Below, in pieces: positions 18,130 through 27,324 of a stretch of 64,000 bases of DNA (the stretch's first letter is position 1; the number at the start of each line of letters is the position of its first letter). The position numbers and the translations under genes were made by a program. The stretch spans positions 890,005-954,004 of the forward strand of contig NZ_ATTH01000001.1 in assembly GCF_000419585.1 (NCBI RefSeq), given 5' to 3'. The DNA comes from Salisaeta longa DSM 21114 (GTDB lineage: Bacteria; Bacteroidota; Rhodothermia; Rhodothermales; Salinibacteraceae). The notes under the pieces are model-generated. The model had not been told where the DNA came from and did not search any database. It saw only the letters and a program-made list of their open reading frames with translations.

Positions 18130-21100
18130 TTGCCCCTCCGCACCGTGCCCACACCCATACTGTTCGACAAAGCCGTCGACAACCGCAGCCTGTTCTCCGA
18201 CCACTACCTCGCCGAGCGCTTCCCGGAACGAGATGACGTACAGGCGCTCCACGACGATGCGGACGCGGCATATGCCGATGTCTGCGCGCTGTACGCGAAG
18301 CACGCGGCGCACACAAGAAACTGGAACGAGAGCCAGACGGAGGATCAGTTCATCCGGCCGGTGCTCGACATCCTCGGATGGGCCCGCGAGGTGCAGCCGC
18401 ATGCGCAACGCCAGGGCCGCCGGGGACGCCCCGACTATGCCCTCTTCCGCTCGGCCGAGCGCAAAGAAACCGCCCGCCAGCAATCCAATGACGATGCAAC
18501 GGACCTCTTTCGTTACGCCGATGCCGTCGCCGACGCCAAGTACTGGGGCCGCCCGCTCGATGGCCCGGCGCCCGCTCCCGGCCGCGACGGCCGCGCAAAG
18601 ATGCGCCAGGAAAACCCGTCGTTCCAGATCATTGACTACGTCACCCTCACCGGCGTCGCATGGGGCGTACTCACCAACGGCTCTCACTGGCGGCTCTACT
18701 ACGAAAAGGCCCCGTCCCGCCTCGAAACGTACCTGGAGATCAACCTCGAACACATCTGCCGCCTGGCCCAGGGCACGGCCGAGGAACAGTCCGAAGCCCG
18801 GCACGCCTTCCGCCTATTTTATGCGCTGTTCCGCGCCGCCGCGCACACCCCAACCCCCCAAGGCCCCACCTTCCTGGAGGATGTGTACGCCGCCTCCGAC
18901 CGCTACGCCGAGGAGCTGGAGGCCGAACTCAAAGATCGCATCTTCGATCAGGTCTTTCTCGAACTGGCCACCGGACTGTACGAAAATCATCGCCGCGAGC
19001 ACAATCCAGACGACCCCGAAGCCGATCTGGAGGCCGTCTACCGTGCCACGCTGCGCCTGCTCTACCGGCTGTTGTTCCTCCTATACGCCGAATCGCGCAC
19101 CCTGCTGCCACTCGACAATCCCGGCTACCAGAAGCACAGCCTCACCCGCCTCGCCACCCGCGCCCAACGCGCCCTGGCCGGCGGCAGCCCGCTCAGCGAT
19201 CGCCACTCCGATTTCTGGAACGACCTCCAGGCGCTCGTGCGCACCATCGACAAGGGCGACCCCACATTCGATGTGCCGGCGTACAACGGCGGCCTGTTCG
19301 ACACCACCAATCCGGCCAACGCCTTTCTCGACGACCACACCATCGGCCAACGCTACATCGTCCGCGCGCTCGTCAACCTCACCGCTGTTGACCCCCACAC
19401 CAACCCCACCGGGCCGCAGGTGGATTACAAGGCGCTGGACGTCCGCCAGCTCGGCTCCATCTACGAAGGGCTGCTCGAACACCGCCTGGTGCGCACCGAC
19501 GACGGAGCGCTCGACCTGCAAACGGACAAGGGCGAGCGCAAAAAGACCGGATCGTACTACACGCCGCATTACATCGTGGAGTACATCGTGGAGCACACGC
19601 TCGGCCCTATCGTGGAGCGCCGCATCGAGCAATTTGCTGCGGCCATGGCGCGCATCGCGGAGATCATGGACGGACGGGCCCCCACCGACCGCGGCGTCCG
19701 GGCCAAGCTCGACACGCCGCGTCGCAAGGCCCTCAACGCGCTGCTGACTGTGCGCGTGTGCGACCCGGCGATGGGCTCCGGCCACTTCCTCGTGCACGCG
19801 GCCGACTATCTCGCCGAACAGTTCGCACAGATCCTTAGCCGCTACCCGGAAAACAACCCGGTCACGGAATATCTGGCGGAGATCCGCGAACGCATCCTGC
19901 AAAGCCTCCAGCGCCAAGGCATTAGCCCCGAGGCCATTTCGGCCAGCACCCGCCTGCGCGATACGTCGCTCCTGAAGCGCCTCGTCATGAAGCGCTGCAT
20001 CTACGGCGTGGACCTCAACCCGATGGCGGTGGAACTGGCCAAGGTGAGCCTGTGGCTGCACTCGTTCACCGTGGGCGCACCGCTTTCCTTCCTCGACCAT
20101 CACCTGAAGGCGGGCAACTCGCTGATTGGGGCCGATGTGGAGGCCGTGATGGATGCCATTCAGAGCGACCTGTTCGGCAACATTCGCGGCGAGATACTGC
20201 GCGGCACCCAGTTCTTGCAGGACGCGGCCTTTAACACGGATGCGACGCTCACGGATGTTGAAGAAAGCGCGACGGCGTTCCGCGCGTATCAGGACAAGAT
20301 GGCGCCGTACAAGCGGCTGCTGGATCTGTGGACGGCGCAGCACTTCGACGCGCCCAAGGGCCGTACGCTGGTGCGCGATTATGCCCGTGAGGTGATCGAA
20401 GCGTACCGAACGGACGGCGGTGCGGTGCTGGAGGAATTTCCGGACACGGTAGCCACGGCCGAGCGCGTTGCCCAGGAGAAGCGCGTCTTCCACTGGCAGC
20501 TGGAGTTTCCCGAAGTCTATTACGATCTGGACTCCAGCAAACGCCGCTCCAATCCCGGATTTGACGCGGTGATTGGGAATCCGCCGTATGTGCGCATGGA
20601 AGCATTCAAAGACATGAAGCACTTCCTACGGAGCAAATACGACGTGTACGCCGAGCGGATGGATCTCTACGGCTACTTTGTTGAGCAAGCCGTTGGACTC
20701 TTGGCTCACGGACAGCGCCTCGGATTTATCGTGTCGAACAAGTGGATGCGGGCCAATTACGGAACGCCCATTCAAGAACTGATCAAAGAATATGCGACCG
20801 TTCAGCAGGCGATTGATTTTGGTGACCTGCCTGTGTTCCAGGCCACCGTGTATCCACTGATCCTCATTCTTTCGAAAGGCACCGATCCCGATGCACAAGG
20901 CTGTTCTGCACAGATCCCTCATCTGGCGTTCGATAGCCTGAACACAATCGTGAATCAGGTTGGCGTCTCCTTCTCGCAAGCACAACTCCACGAAATCGGC
21001 TGGGCACTTCTTGGCAATCCCGGCCTCGACGTCGTTGCGAAGATGAAGACGCAAGCCGTCCCGCTTCGGGAGTACGTTGGTGGATCGCCTCTCCGTGGAA

Positions 21101-22467
21101 TCGTCAGCGGGTTAAACGATGCTTTCATCATTAGCCGGGAAACGCGAGACCGCCTGATTGACAGAGATGAAAAAAGTGAAGAGGTTCTCTATCCAGTTCG
21201 AACGGGACGCGACGTTCGGCGCTACGCACTGCGCGATCCGGGAACCTATCTGATCTACACGAAGCACGGCGTTGACATCGACCGATACCCGGCCATTAAA
21301 GCGCATTTGCAAGCGTTTCGGTCGGATCTTGAAGGCCGCGCCACCGATCAGGAATGGTACGAATTGCAGCAGCCGCAGGCAGCCTACGAGGAGGCTTTCA
21401 AACAGCCGAAGATCATCAATCCAGACCTGGCGGAGAAAGGACGATTCCATCTGGACCGGAAAGGCATTTTCCCGACGAACAAGATCTATTCGCTCCCAAC
21501 AGATGATGCCTACCTACTCGCCATTCTCAATTCTCAACTCGCCGATTTCTATCTCAAAGCCACCAGTGTTCAGTACCGGGGCGATTATTTGCAATTGCTG
21601 GGACAGTTTGTTGAACAAGTCCCCATCCGCGACATCGCCTTCACCACCCCGGCGGACGAACGCACCGCCCACGCCGAAGCCGCCATCGCCGCCTACGAGG
21701 CCGCCCGCGATGCCGACGCCGGCCCGACCGTCTACGCCGTGCTGGAGGCCGTTGACGCGCACCTCACCGCCGACCCCGAGCGGGCCGACGTCGTCCACGA
21801 CCTGCTGGCGCACCTCGCCCGCGAGATGACGCGCCTGAAGGCAGAGCGCAGCACCTACCACCTCGACCTCACCGACTACGTCCCCGAGCCCACCGCCGCC
21901 ACCGGGCGTCCGCTCGTCGACTTCGGACGCTACCAGCCCGTCCCCGGCGTGCAACAATCCATGCTAGCCGCCACCGCTGCGACCTATGACGGGCTGCGCA
22001 TCGGCACGCTCTCGGCCACCCGCACCGACGCCGCCGTCACCCTCCGCGCCACCGCCCGCTACAAGCCCGCCGCTGACGACGACCTCCCGGACGACGCGCT
22101 GGACCGCTGGGGCTACCACGAAACCGACCCAGTGGACGTCTGCACCCTGCACGGCTGCACCGACCTGGAAGCGGCCCTCGTCGTCCACTGGATCGACGTG
22201 CTCAACGCCCACGGCAGCGGCTACGGCGGCTACCGCGACAACGCCACCAAAACCATCTCCCTGCTCGACCGCTTGCACGCCGCCCGCTTCCCCGATCCCA
22301 CCGACGACGCCATTGCCCGTCAGCTTCGCCCGTTCCTCAACAACGCTGCCGAGGCCGCCCGGCTCGACCGCCACCTCGCCTTCACCGATGCCCTCATCGA
22401 CCGCATCGTGTACCGCCTCTATGGCCTGACCGATGAGGAGGTTGCGGTGGTGGAGGGGCGGGGGTGA
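18130..22467 (+). CDS. Single-chain type II restriction-modification enzyme (Eco57I/MmeI-like)
   Basis: 1445 residues. The N-terminus is a PD-(D/E)XK nuclease domain: RGRPDYALF near residue 101 and ADAKYW near 134-139 supply P-D and DxK. The middle is an amino-methyltransferase: GSYYTPHYIVEYIVEHTLGP, motif I DPAMGSGHF at about 545, and motif IV NPPY at about 817, followed by a large target-recognition region ending in helices (IVYRLYGLTDEEV). One chain thus should modify adenine and cut DNA (type IIG/IIL). The start is uncertain: TTG 18130 is given, GTG 18145 is equally possible, and no ribosome site helps. It stands alone, with no separate S or R gene, and begins the defence patch. Confidence 0.88.
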   Translation: MPLRTVPTPILFDKAVDNRSLFSDHYLAERFPERDDVQALHDDADAAYADVCALYAKHAAHTRNWNESQTEDQFIRPVLDILGWAREVQPHAQRQGRRGRPDYALFRSAERKETARQQSNDDATDLFRYADAVADAKYWGRPLDGPAPAPGRDGRAKMRQENPSFQIIDYVTLTGVAWGVLTNGSHWRLYYEKAPSRLETYLEINLEHICRLAQGTAEEQSEARHAFRLFYALFRAAAHTPTPQGPTFLEDVYAASDRYAEELEAELKDRIFDQVFLELATGLYENHRREHNPDDPEADLEAVYRATLRLLYRLLFLLYAESRTLLPLDNPGYQKHSLTRLATRAQRALAGGSPLSDRHSDFWNDLQALVRTIDKGDPTFDVPAYNGGLFDTTNPANAFLDDHTIGQRYIVRALVNLTAVDPHTNPTGPQVDYKALDVRQLGSIYEGLLEHRLVRTDDGALDLQTDKGERKKTGSYYTPHYIVEYIVEHTLGPIVERRIEQFAAAMARIAEIMDGRAPTDRGVRAKLDTPRRKALNALLTVRVCDPAMGSGHFLVHAADYLAEQFAQILSRYPENNPVTEYLAEIRERILQSLQRQGISPEAISASTRLRDTSLLKRLVMKRCIYGVDLNPMAVELAKVSLWLHSFTVGAPLSFLDHHLKAGNSLIGADVEAVMDAIQSDLFGNIRGEILRGTQFLQDAAFNTDATLTDVEESATAFRAYQDKMAPYKRLLDLWTAQHFDAPKGRTLVRDYAREVIEAYRTDGGAVLEEFPDTVATAERVAQEKRVFHWQLEFPEVYYDLDSSKRRSNPGFDAVIGNPPYVRMEAFKDMKHFLRSKYDVYAERMDLYGYFVEQAVGLLAHGQRLGFIVSNKWMRANYGTPIQELIKEYATVQQAIDFGDLPVFQATVYPLILILSKGTDPDAQGCSAQIPHLAFDSLNTIVNQVGVSFSQAQLHEIGWALLGNPGLDVVAKMKTQAVPLREYVGGSPLRGIVSGLNDAFIISRETRDRLIDRDEKSEEVLYPVRTGRDVRRYALRDPGTYLIYTKHGVDIDRYPAIKAHLQAFRSDLEGRATDQEWYELQQPQAAYEEAFKQPKIINPDLAEKGRFHLDRKGIFPTNKIYSLPTDDAYLLAILNSQLADFYLKATSVQYRGDYLQLLGQFVEQVPIRDIAFTTPADERTAHAEAAIAAYEAARDADAGPTVYAVLEAVDAHLTADPERADVVHDLLAHLAREMTRLKAERSTYHLDLTDYVPEPTAATGRPLVDFGRYQPVPGVQQSMLAATAATYDGLRIGTLSATRTDAAVTLRATARYKPAADDDLPDDALDRWGYHETDPVDVCTLHGCTDLEAALVVHWIDVLNAHGSGYGGYRDNATKTISLLDRLHAARFPDPTDDAIARQLRPFLNNAAEAARLDRHLAFTDALIDRIVYRLYGLTDEEVAVVEGRG

Positions 22468-22499
22468 CCGTCGCAGTTCCTTCATCTTCGGTTAGAAAC

Positions 22500-22528
22500 T
22501 TGCAATTGATTAGCATATACACTAATAT
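22500..22528 (+). promoter_or_regulatory. Putative promoter/operator of the toxin-antitoxin-chaperone operon
   Basis: TTGCAA (22500-22505), 17 bp, then TAATAT (22523-22528), ending 9 bp before the HigB-like start. An inverted repeat ATTAG...CTAAT (22509-22526) overlaps the -10 and would suit an XRE-type autorepressor. A second AT-rich inverted pair TATAAT/ATTATA (23005-23030) lies before the antitoxin gene. Confidence 0.4.
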
Positions 22529-22537
22529 CCGGGCGAC

Positions 22538-22993
22538 ATGTCACAAAGCACCCGTGAGTTCAGTCTTGTTCATGCGCTCCCCAAAGAGAAGAGGAGCCGC
22601 CATCATGAGCGCGTGATTGTAGCGCTTCGCTCACGGGCCCATGGAGATGATGCGTCTTGGTCCTGTCCGTACCATGAGCACCTTCGAAGCAAAAAAGTGC
22701 GTTCAAACAAGCAACTGAAAAAACGTATCCTGAAGATGCTAACGATGATTGCCAGAGTCGGCGAATCATACTATAACAAAGAACCCAGGCATCTTCGGGA
22801 TGTTGGAGATGACCTCTGGGAATTGAAGCCAAAAGGGCATCGTCTTTTGATGTTTAAGGACGATCAAGTTAGCACATTCACCAAGCCGTGTTGGATTATT
22901 TTGGACGCATTTAAGAAGCCCTCCGAATCAAAGCAGCGTCGTTTTATCAGAGAAGCAAAATCCACCATGAGAAATTACTTTGAGTCAAAATAA
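22538..22993 (+). CDS. HigB/RelE-like toxin
   Basis: 151 residues, basic. The C-terminal half has the HigB/Gp49 pattern: a helix pair with basic residues, then DVGDDLWELKPKGHRLLMF and SRHHERV-like basic N-terminus. RelE-fold HigB toxins cleave mRNA at the ribosome. It is longer than typical HigB (about 100), with an N-terminal extension of about 60. It is followed after 42 bp by an XRE antitoxin and then a SecB-like gene. GC is clearly lower than in the flanking R-M gene, so the module was probably acquired. Confidence 0.72.
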   Translation: MSQSTREFSLVHALPKEKRSRHHERVIVALRSRAHGDDASWSCPYHEHLRSKKVRSNKQLKKRILKMLTMIARVGESYYNKEPRHLRDVGDDLWELKPKGHRLLMFKDDQVSTFTKPCWIILDAFKKPSESKQRRFIREAKSTMRNYFESK

Positions 22994-23035
22994 TACGCCT
23001 CTACTATAATCTAGAAAACAGAAAATTATACTATT

Positions 23036-23578
23036 GTGGATACACAAAGCAACCACGACATGGCCAATGTTGACCCGATGCCCGGCGACATCGAAGAGCT
23101 ATTCGAGGATTTGGAGGAAACGCCCGAAGACATTGCCTCAGACTTGATGGATCTGGTTCGATATCAGATCGGGCGCCGTCTTGAAGAGTATGGATGGACG
23201 CAGGAAGATCTGGCAGAAGCCATGGGAGTAAAACCTCCTACGGTAAGTCGTCTGCTCAACAGCGAGAATCCAACGCTGCTATCTATTGCAAAAATGGCAA
23301 AAGCACTCGACTTGGCGGTTCCCGTACTGAAGTTCGTGCCAAAAGAGGAGATGGAAGACCAGACCGACGAAGTGAAGTCGTTTGTCTGTAGCGAAAAGAA
23401 CGGAGCGGGATGGTGGCCCGTGACGCGGCGGCGTTCGTCGCATGTGCGCAACCGAATGCGCGAGTTCATCCAGACGGAAGTACGATCCGCCGGACGTGTC
23501 CAGCCGCCGTCCATTGAAGCAGCTGAGCACATTCCCTTTGACACCTACGCAACGCTGCAAGAGCAAGAAACGATTTAA
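23036..23578 (+). CDS. XRE-family antitoxin (HigA-like)
   Basis: 180 residues from GTG 23036 (ATG 23060 is possible). The HTH is RRLEEYGWTQEDLAEAMG then VKPPTVSRLLNSENPTLLSI, a classic lambda-repressor-type domain at about residues 45-100. The tail is charged and helical and would hold the toxin-binding and chaperone-addiction parts. It would neutralise the HigB-like product and repress the operon. In chaperone-dependent TA systems the antitoxin C-terminus carries the chaperone-addiction region; here the antitoxin tail is about 80 residues after the HTH and could play that role. Confidence 0.8.
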   Translation: MDTQSNHDMANVDPMPGDIEELFEDLEETPEDIASDLMDLVRYQIGRRLEEYGWTQEDLAEAMGVKPPTVSRLLNSENPTLLSIAKMAKALDLAVPVLKFVPKEEMEDQTDEVKSFVCSEKNGAGWWPVTRRRSSHVRNRMREFIQTEVRSAGRVQPPSIEAAEHIPFDTYATLQEQETI

Positions 23579-23581
23579 GCG

Positions 23582-24145
23582 ATGATCTCCCCCGTTCAGA
23601 TGCAGAGCTTCGACCTTGTCGAATCTCATTTCTCAGCGAATCCCGCCTACCAACCGTCAGAAGAGGGAGGTACGCTGAAGCCAACATTTTACGTTCGCGG
23701 TCAACGGGTCTCTCCAGACTTTCCTCCCGAAACGTCTGAAGAAAAAAACATCGTCCAGATTGACCTTTCGACGGAGCGTCTCTCTCGTTCGGAGCCCAAA
23801 GGGGGCACCGAGCAGTTCGATATCTTCCTGTACGTAGGGATTAACACGGTATCCAAGGCCATTCAAGAGACGATGCCATACCAGATTGAAACGGTTACAC
23901 TGGGACGATTTTCCGCCAACAATGTCCCTCCAGCGACAGAAGAGGAGGAGAGGGGTCGCGTGCTGGACATTATCCGAGTGAACGGTGCTTCCATGCTGTA
24001 CGGGGGTCTGAGGCGTATTATTCAGCGTCAAACAACATCGCATCGATACCCATTCTTGCTGCTCCCTGGAATTAATCTACGAGAGGTTGTAGAGTGGGAA
24101 AAAACACACGATGTAGAAGGACCGCTTCCTGCTCCCAACCCATGA
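23582..24145 (+). CDS. SecB-like chaperone of a toxin-antitoxin-chaperone module
   Basis: 187 residues, starting 3 bp after the antitoxin stop, so co-translated. The first part is beta-rich (IVQIDLSTERLSR, FDIFLYVGINTVSKAI). The end has the SecB signature shape: VNGASMLYGGLRRIIQRQTT then HRYPFLLLPGINLREVV, equivalent to the YARELI..L...G.FP.LLLPPVNF pattern of SecB and SecB-like proteins. With HigB-like and HigA-like genes upstream this reproduces the TAC order known from mycobacteria (higB, higA, secB-like). It should bind and stabilise the antitoxin. SecB assignment is by motif only. Confidence 0.7.
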   Translation: MISPVQMQSFDLVESHFSANPAYQPSEEGGTLKPTFYVRGQRVSPDFPPETSEEKNIVQIDLSTERLSRSEPKGGTEQFDIFLYVGINTVSKAIQETMPYQIETVTLGRFSANNVPPATEEEERGRVLDIIRVNGASMLYGGLRRIIQRQTTSHRYPFLLLPGINLREVVEWEKTHDVEGPLPAPNP

Positions 24146-24330
24146 GCAGATTGAAACTTCGAGACGCATTGACGGAAGACTTCTTTGAAAAGCACGACCT
24201 GGATTTTCAGCCACTAGAGAGCTTTAATCAGGGTGCGATTGGGCATCGCAGACGCTGATGCGTGTACCGACTCTATGGGGTGACAAGCGTGGAGAGACCT
24301 CTTCTTTTTCTGATCACAAAAGACGACCGC
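24142..24330 (+). pseudogene. Decayed gene between TAC module and nuclease gene
   Basis: A 38-codon frame (24142-24258) overlaps the chaperone stop by 4 bp (ATGA) and reads MSRLKLRDALTEDFFEKHDL before ending in TGA. In the same frame just after the stop the sequence reads CVYRLYGVTSVERP, very like the end of the R-M enzyme (IVYRLYGLTDEEV). The simplest view is a gene with its centre deleted, joining its first codons to the tail of a methyltransferase. The short frame could still be expressed by coupling. Confidence 0.4.
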
Positions 24331-24334
24331 ACCC

Positions 24335-25339
24335 ATGAGCAACATCCATTACTTTCAGCGCTACTCGCAGCGTGAAAACGTCATCACCAACAACACGTTG
24401 CGGCTTTTTGCACAAATCTATAGCGACAGTCCCAGTCGCCTTGAACGGCTTTTGGAAGCCCTCGTTGATGGGGCGACCATTGACGTTGGGGTTCAGATGG
24501 AACAGCAATCTGCTGAGACCGACAGCATTCCCGATGGCGCGCTCACGCAATCCAGTTTCAAGATTGTCATCGAAACCAAGCGCTCTGACAGCTTCAGAAT
24601 CGACCAACTGATGCGTCATGCGAAGGCGCTTAACGACGCTCGGCAGGGCATTTTGATGTTGCTCCTCCCTGAAGTACCGGCTACTAAGGTAAAGGCGGCT
24701 GCAGAGCAGATTGCTGAGTATGACAAGTCCATCCAATTCGAAGCCGTGACGTTCAAGCAGGTCATTGATGTCCTCATTGGATCTGGCAAACTGATCGGCG
24801 ATCATGAAGAGCACCTTTTTCAACTTGTCGGAGACTACCGCAATTTCTGCTCGGGAGAAAATCTCCTTCCTACAGATGACCTCATGCGTGCCGTCCCGTG
24901 TGGGACGTCGCATAAGGACAACTTTGAGTACGATCTGTACTACCACCCCAGTTCACGTGGGTATCAGTCGCACCAGTACATCGGGATCTACTACAAAAGG
25001 AGCATTCGTGGAATTGGGAAGTTGGCGAAGACAGTCGAGACCGATCTTGTGGACGGCGAGTTGATCCTCCAGAACGGCGAGAGCCTCTCCGCGGATGAAG
25101 AACAGCGGATCCGAGGGGCAATCGAAGCAGGAAAGAAACATGGATACAGCCTCGACACCGACTGTGAATTCCTTCTCGTGGACACCTTCCACCCCACGAA
25201 CTTTAAGAAAGCCTCTTCTTACGGCATGATGGGGCCGCAGTATTTCTCCCTGCGTGACTATCTCGACGTGGAAGAGAACGAGCCGCTTCCCGACACAGAG
25301 ACCATTGCGGAGCAACTAAGAGAGATGTCGTGGGAATAG
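24335..25339 (+). CDS. PD-(D/E)XK-like nuclease-fold protein
   Basis: 334 residues, no close family recognised. Residues about 50-100 read DVGVQMEQQSAETDSIPDGAL then FKIVIETKRSDSF: PD ... IETK is the catalytic core pattern of PD-(D/E)XK nucleases. The C-terminal half has YDLYYHPSSRGYQSHQYIGI and ends FSLRDYLDVEENE, which could be a specificity or sensor part. It lies next to an R-M enzyme and TA module and may be part of the same defence patch, or a stand-alone restriction-like effector. Moderate AT-richness suggests transfer. Confidence 0.6.
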   Translation: MSNIHYFQRYSQRENVITNNTLRLFAQIYSDSPSRLERLLEALVDGATIDVGVQMEQQSAETDSIPDGALTQSSFKIVIETKRSDSFRIDQLMRHAKALNDARQGILMLLLPEVPATKVKAAAEQIAEYDKSIQFEAVTFKQVIDVLIGSGKLIGDHEEHLFQLVGDYRNFCSGENLLPTDDLMRAVPCGTSHKDNFEYDLYYHPSSRGYQSHQYIGIYYKRSIRGIGKLAKTVETDLVDGELILQNGESLSADEEQRIRGAIEAGKKHGYSLDTDCEFLLVDTFHPTNFKKASSYGMMGPQYFSLRDYLDVEENEPLPDTETIAEQLREMSWE

Positions 25340-25475
25340 CGGTTTCCGAACGCGTCTCATCACCGTATCATCAACCAGCAAGCACGTGCTATGTAGTTCT
25401 CCAGGTTCCGCCTGCTCTCTTCCTTCCTGCTCCTCTCACCGCTTATGATGGGCTGGATTCTCTCCTTGTTTTTCT

Positions 25476-25709
25476 ATGAAGCCGATCAACACCTCGCCGA
25501 CGATGAATCCTATGTCTGACAAGCAAACCCCGGAGCGCTCACAGCAAGAACAGACGGAACCGCGCGACGATGAAACGGCAGGATATACCACACACACGTT
25601 CGACACAGAACAGGCGTTCTTGCGAATGCTGGACGGAAAGCAAGAGGCGCAGGCGGAGTTCTACCGGCTACTGGAGCGTGATATTGAGGAGCACATCGTG
25701 GGAACGTAG
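25476..25709 (+). CDS. Small hypothetical protein
   Basis: 77 residues, acidic and Gln-rich (QTPERSQQEQTEPRDDET), then a short helical end FDTEQAFLRMLDGKQEAQAE. No family recognised. Starts at 25506 or 25512 are also possible. The coding look is fair, but there is no operon context. Confidence 0.4.
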   Translation: MKPINTSPTMNPMSDKQTPERSQQEQTEPRDDETAGYTTHTFDTEQAFLRMLDGKQEAQAEFYRLLERDIEEHIVGT

Positions 25710-25783
25710 CTGCGGGTAGCAGCCCGAACAGCCGTTCGAACCATCAGCGCCCCCCGTGTGAACAGCAGCGCGAGGGCCGCAGC

Positions 25784-27142
25784 CTATCCGACCACCTCAC
25801 GCAGCGGTTGGGGATCTTCTTCGCGGGGCTCTTGCTGTGCCGCACCGGACGGATCGTTGACGTCCAGGATGAGGCGCGCGCTGCGGCTGTACGTGAAGTA
25901 ATTGTACGCCCAGTTCACAAGCGCGCTGAGGCGATTGCGGAAGCCCACCAGCTTGGCAATGTGAATGAACACCCACACGAGCCAGGCAAACGCCCCCTTC
26001 ATGGTATGGCCGGTCGGGAACTCCGCCACGGCCGCGTTGCGCCCAATGGTGGCCATCTGCCCCAGATCGGTGTATGCAAACGGCTCCGGATCGACGCCCA
26101 GCACGTGACGACGCACCTCTGCCGCTGCATGCCGGCCGGACTGGATGGCCACCTGCGCGAGCTGCGGCAGGTAGTCGTCTCCGTCCGCGATTGCCGCCAC
26201 ATCGCCCACCGCAAACACACGTGGCAGGCCCGGCACGCGCAAATCCTGGGACACGACCAAGCGCCCGCCGCCCGCGCGCTCCGCGTCGATTTGCTCGGCC
26301 AGCGGGTTGGCCTTTACCCCGGCCCCCCACACCACCGTGCGACTTGGCAGCGTCGGCCCGTCGGCAAAGCGGACGGCTGTGGACGTCACCTCCTCAACAG
26401 TCGCGCCGGTGCGCACCTCAACGCCGCGCGAGCGCAGCACCTGCGCCGTGTACGCCTGAATCTCTTCATCGTAACCGCCCAGCAGCCGATCCGACATCTC
26501 CACGAGCACGCAGCGGGCCACGTCGCGGGTGTCAAACGCCGTAAAATCGCGGTTGAGCGTGTCGAACAGCTCCACCAGCGCCCCCGCCATCTCCACGCCC
26601 GTCGGCCCGCCGCCCACAATGGTAAACGTGAGCTGCCCCTCCGGCGCCCGCTCCGGATCTTGGTCGTACGCCTCAAACTGCCGCAACACATGGTTGCGCA
26701 GGCGCACCGCACCCGTCACCTCTTTCAACGGAAACGCGTGGTCGGCCACCCCCGGCACGCCAAAGTCGTTGGACACCGCACCCCCTGCAAGCACAAGATA
26801 ATCGTACGCCAGGCGATCGCCGGTCGACAGCGCGACCGTGTCGGCCGACGTGTCGATCTGCTCCACAGCGGCCATCCGAAACCGCACGTTGTCGGCCCCT
26901 TGCAGCACGCTGCGGACGTTCTGCGCGATGTCGTCGGGCTCCAGGCCGGCCATGGCTACTTCGTACAGCAGCGGCTGAAACGTATGATAGTTGTTCTTGT
27001 CCACCACGGTCACCTGCACCGGGGCATCCATGAGGGCCTTCGCGGCCTCAAGCCCAGCAAAGCCCGCCCCAACAACAACAACGTGCGGAGCATCGGGGCG
27101 TACGGATGCGTCCGCACGAATCGGTGTAATGCGAGCAGACAT
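25784..27142 (-). CDS. Type II NADH dehydrogenase (NDH-2-like FAD oxidoreductase)
   Basis: 452 residues. The FAD-binding GxGxxG is VVVVGAGFAGLEAAKAL near the start; the NDH-2 motif NNYHTFQPLLYEVA follows; the NADH-binding GxGxxG is FTIVGGGPTGVEMAGALVEL; and the FAD-closing AVGDVA near residue 310 is present. The C-terminal hydrophobic amphipathic end (FAWLVWVFIHIAKLVGF) anchors it to the inner membrane. It passes electrons from NADH to menaquinone without proton pumping, which fits with menB in the same genome. It is single-gene with no partner. Confidence 0.92.
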   Translation of the reverse strand: MSARITPIRADASVRPDAPHVVVVGAGFAGLEAAKALMDAPVQVTVVDKNNYHTFQPLLYEVAMAGLEPDDIAQNVRSVLQGADNVRFRMAAVEQIDTSADTVALSTGDRLAYDYLVLAGGAVSNDFGVPGVADHAFPLKEVTGAVRLRNHVLRQFEAYDQDPERAPEGQLTFTIVGGGPTGVEMAGALVELFDTLNRDFTAFDTRDVARCVLVEMSDRLLGGYDEEIQAYTAQVLRSRGVEVRTGATVEEVTSTAVRFADGPTLPSRTVVWGAGVKANPLAEQIDAERAGGGRLVVSQDLRVPGLPRVFAVGDVAAIADGDDYLPQLAQVAIQSGRHAAAEVRRHVLGVDPEPFAYTDLGQMATIGRNAAVAEFPTGHTMKGAFAWLVWVFIHIAKLVGFRNRLSALVNWAYNYFTYSRSARLILDVNDPSGAAQQEPREEDPQPLREVVG

Positions 27143-27324
27143 AGCAGCCTAGGGTGTGGTGAGATTAGCTTTTTGCTCAATACCCTAACGTGTGCCCCTC
27201 GCAAAAGACCCTTTACGTCACCTCCTTGCCCCTATTATTACAACTGATTGCTCTTCTTCGTTCGTGGCGGATGGGCCGCTCGTCCAAACACCCGCAACGG
27301 GCACCTGACATTTACATGAGCAGA

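Noticed and set aside
19081-20622. 513-codon minus-strand frame inside the R-M gene
   Set aside because: Antisense of a conserved methyltransferase region that holds DPAMGSGHF and NPPY on the plus strand.
25808-27247. 479-codon plus-strand frame opposite NDH-2
   Set aside because: Antisense shadow; His/Arg-rich without a domain.
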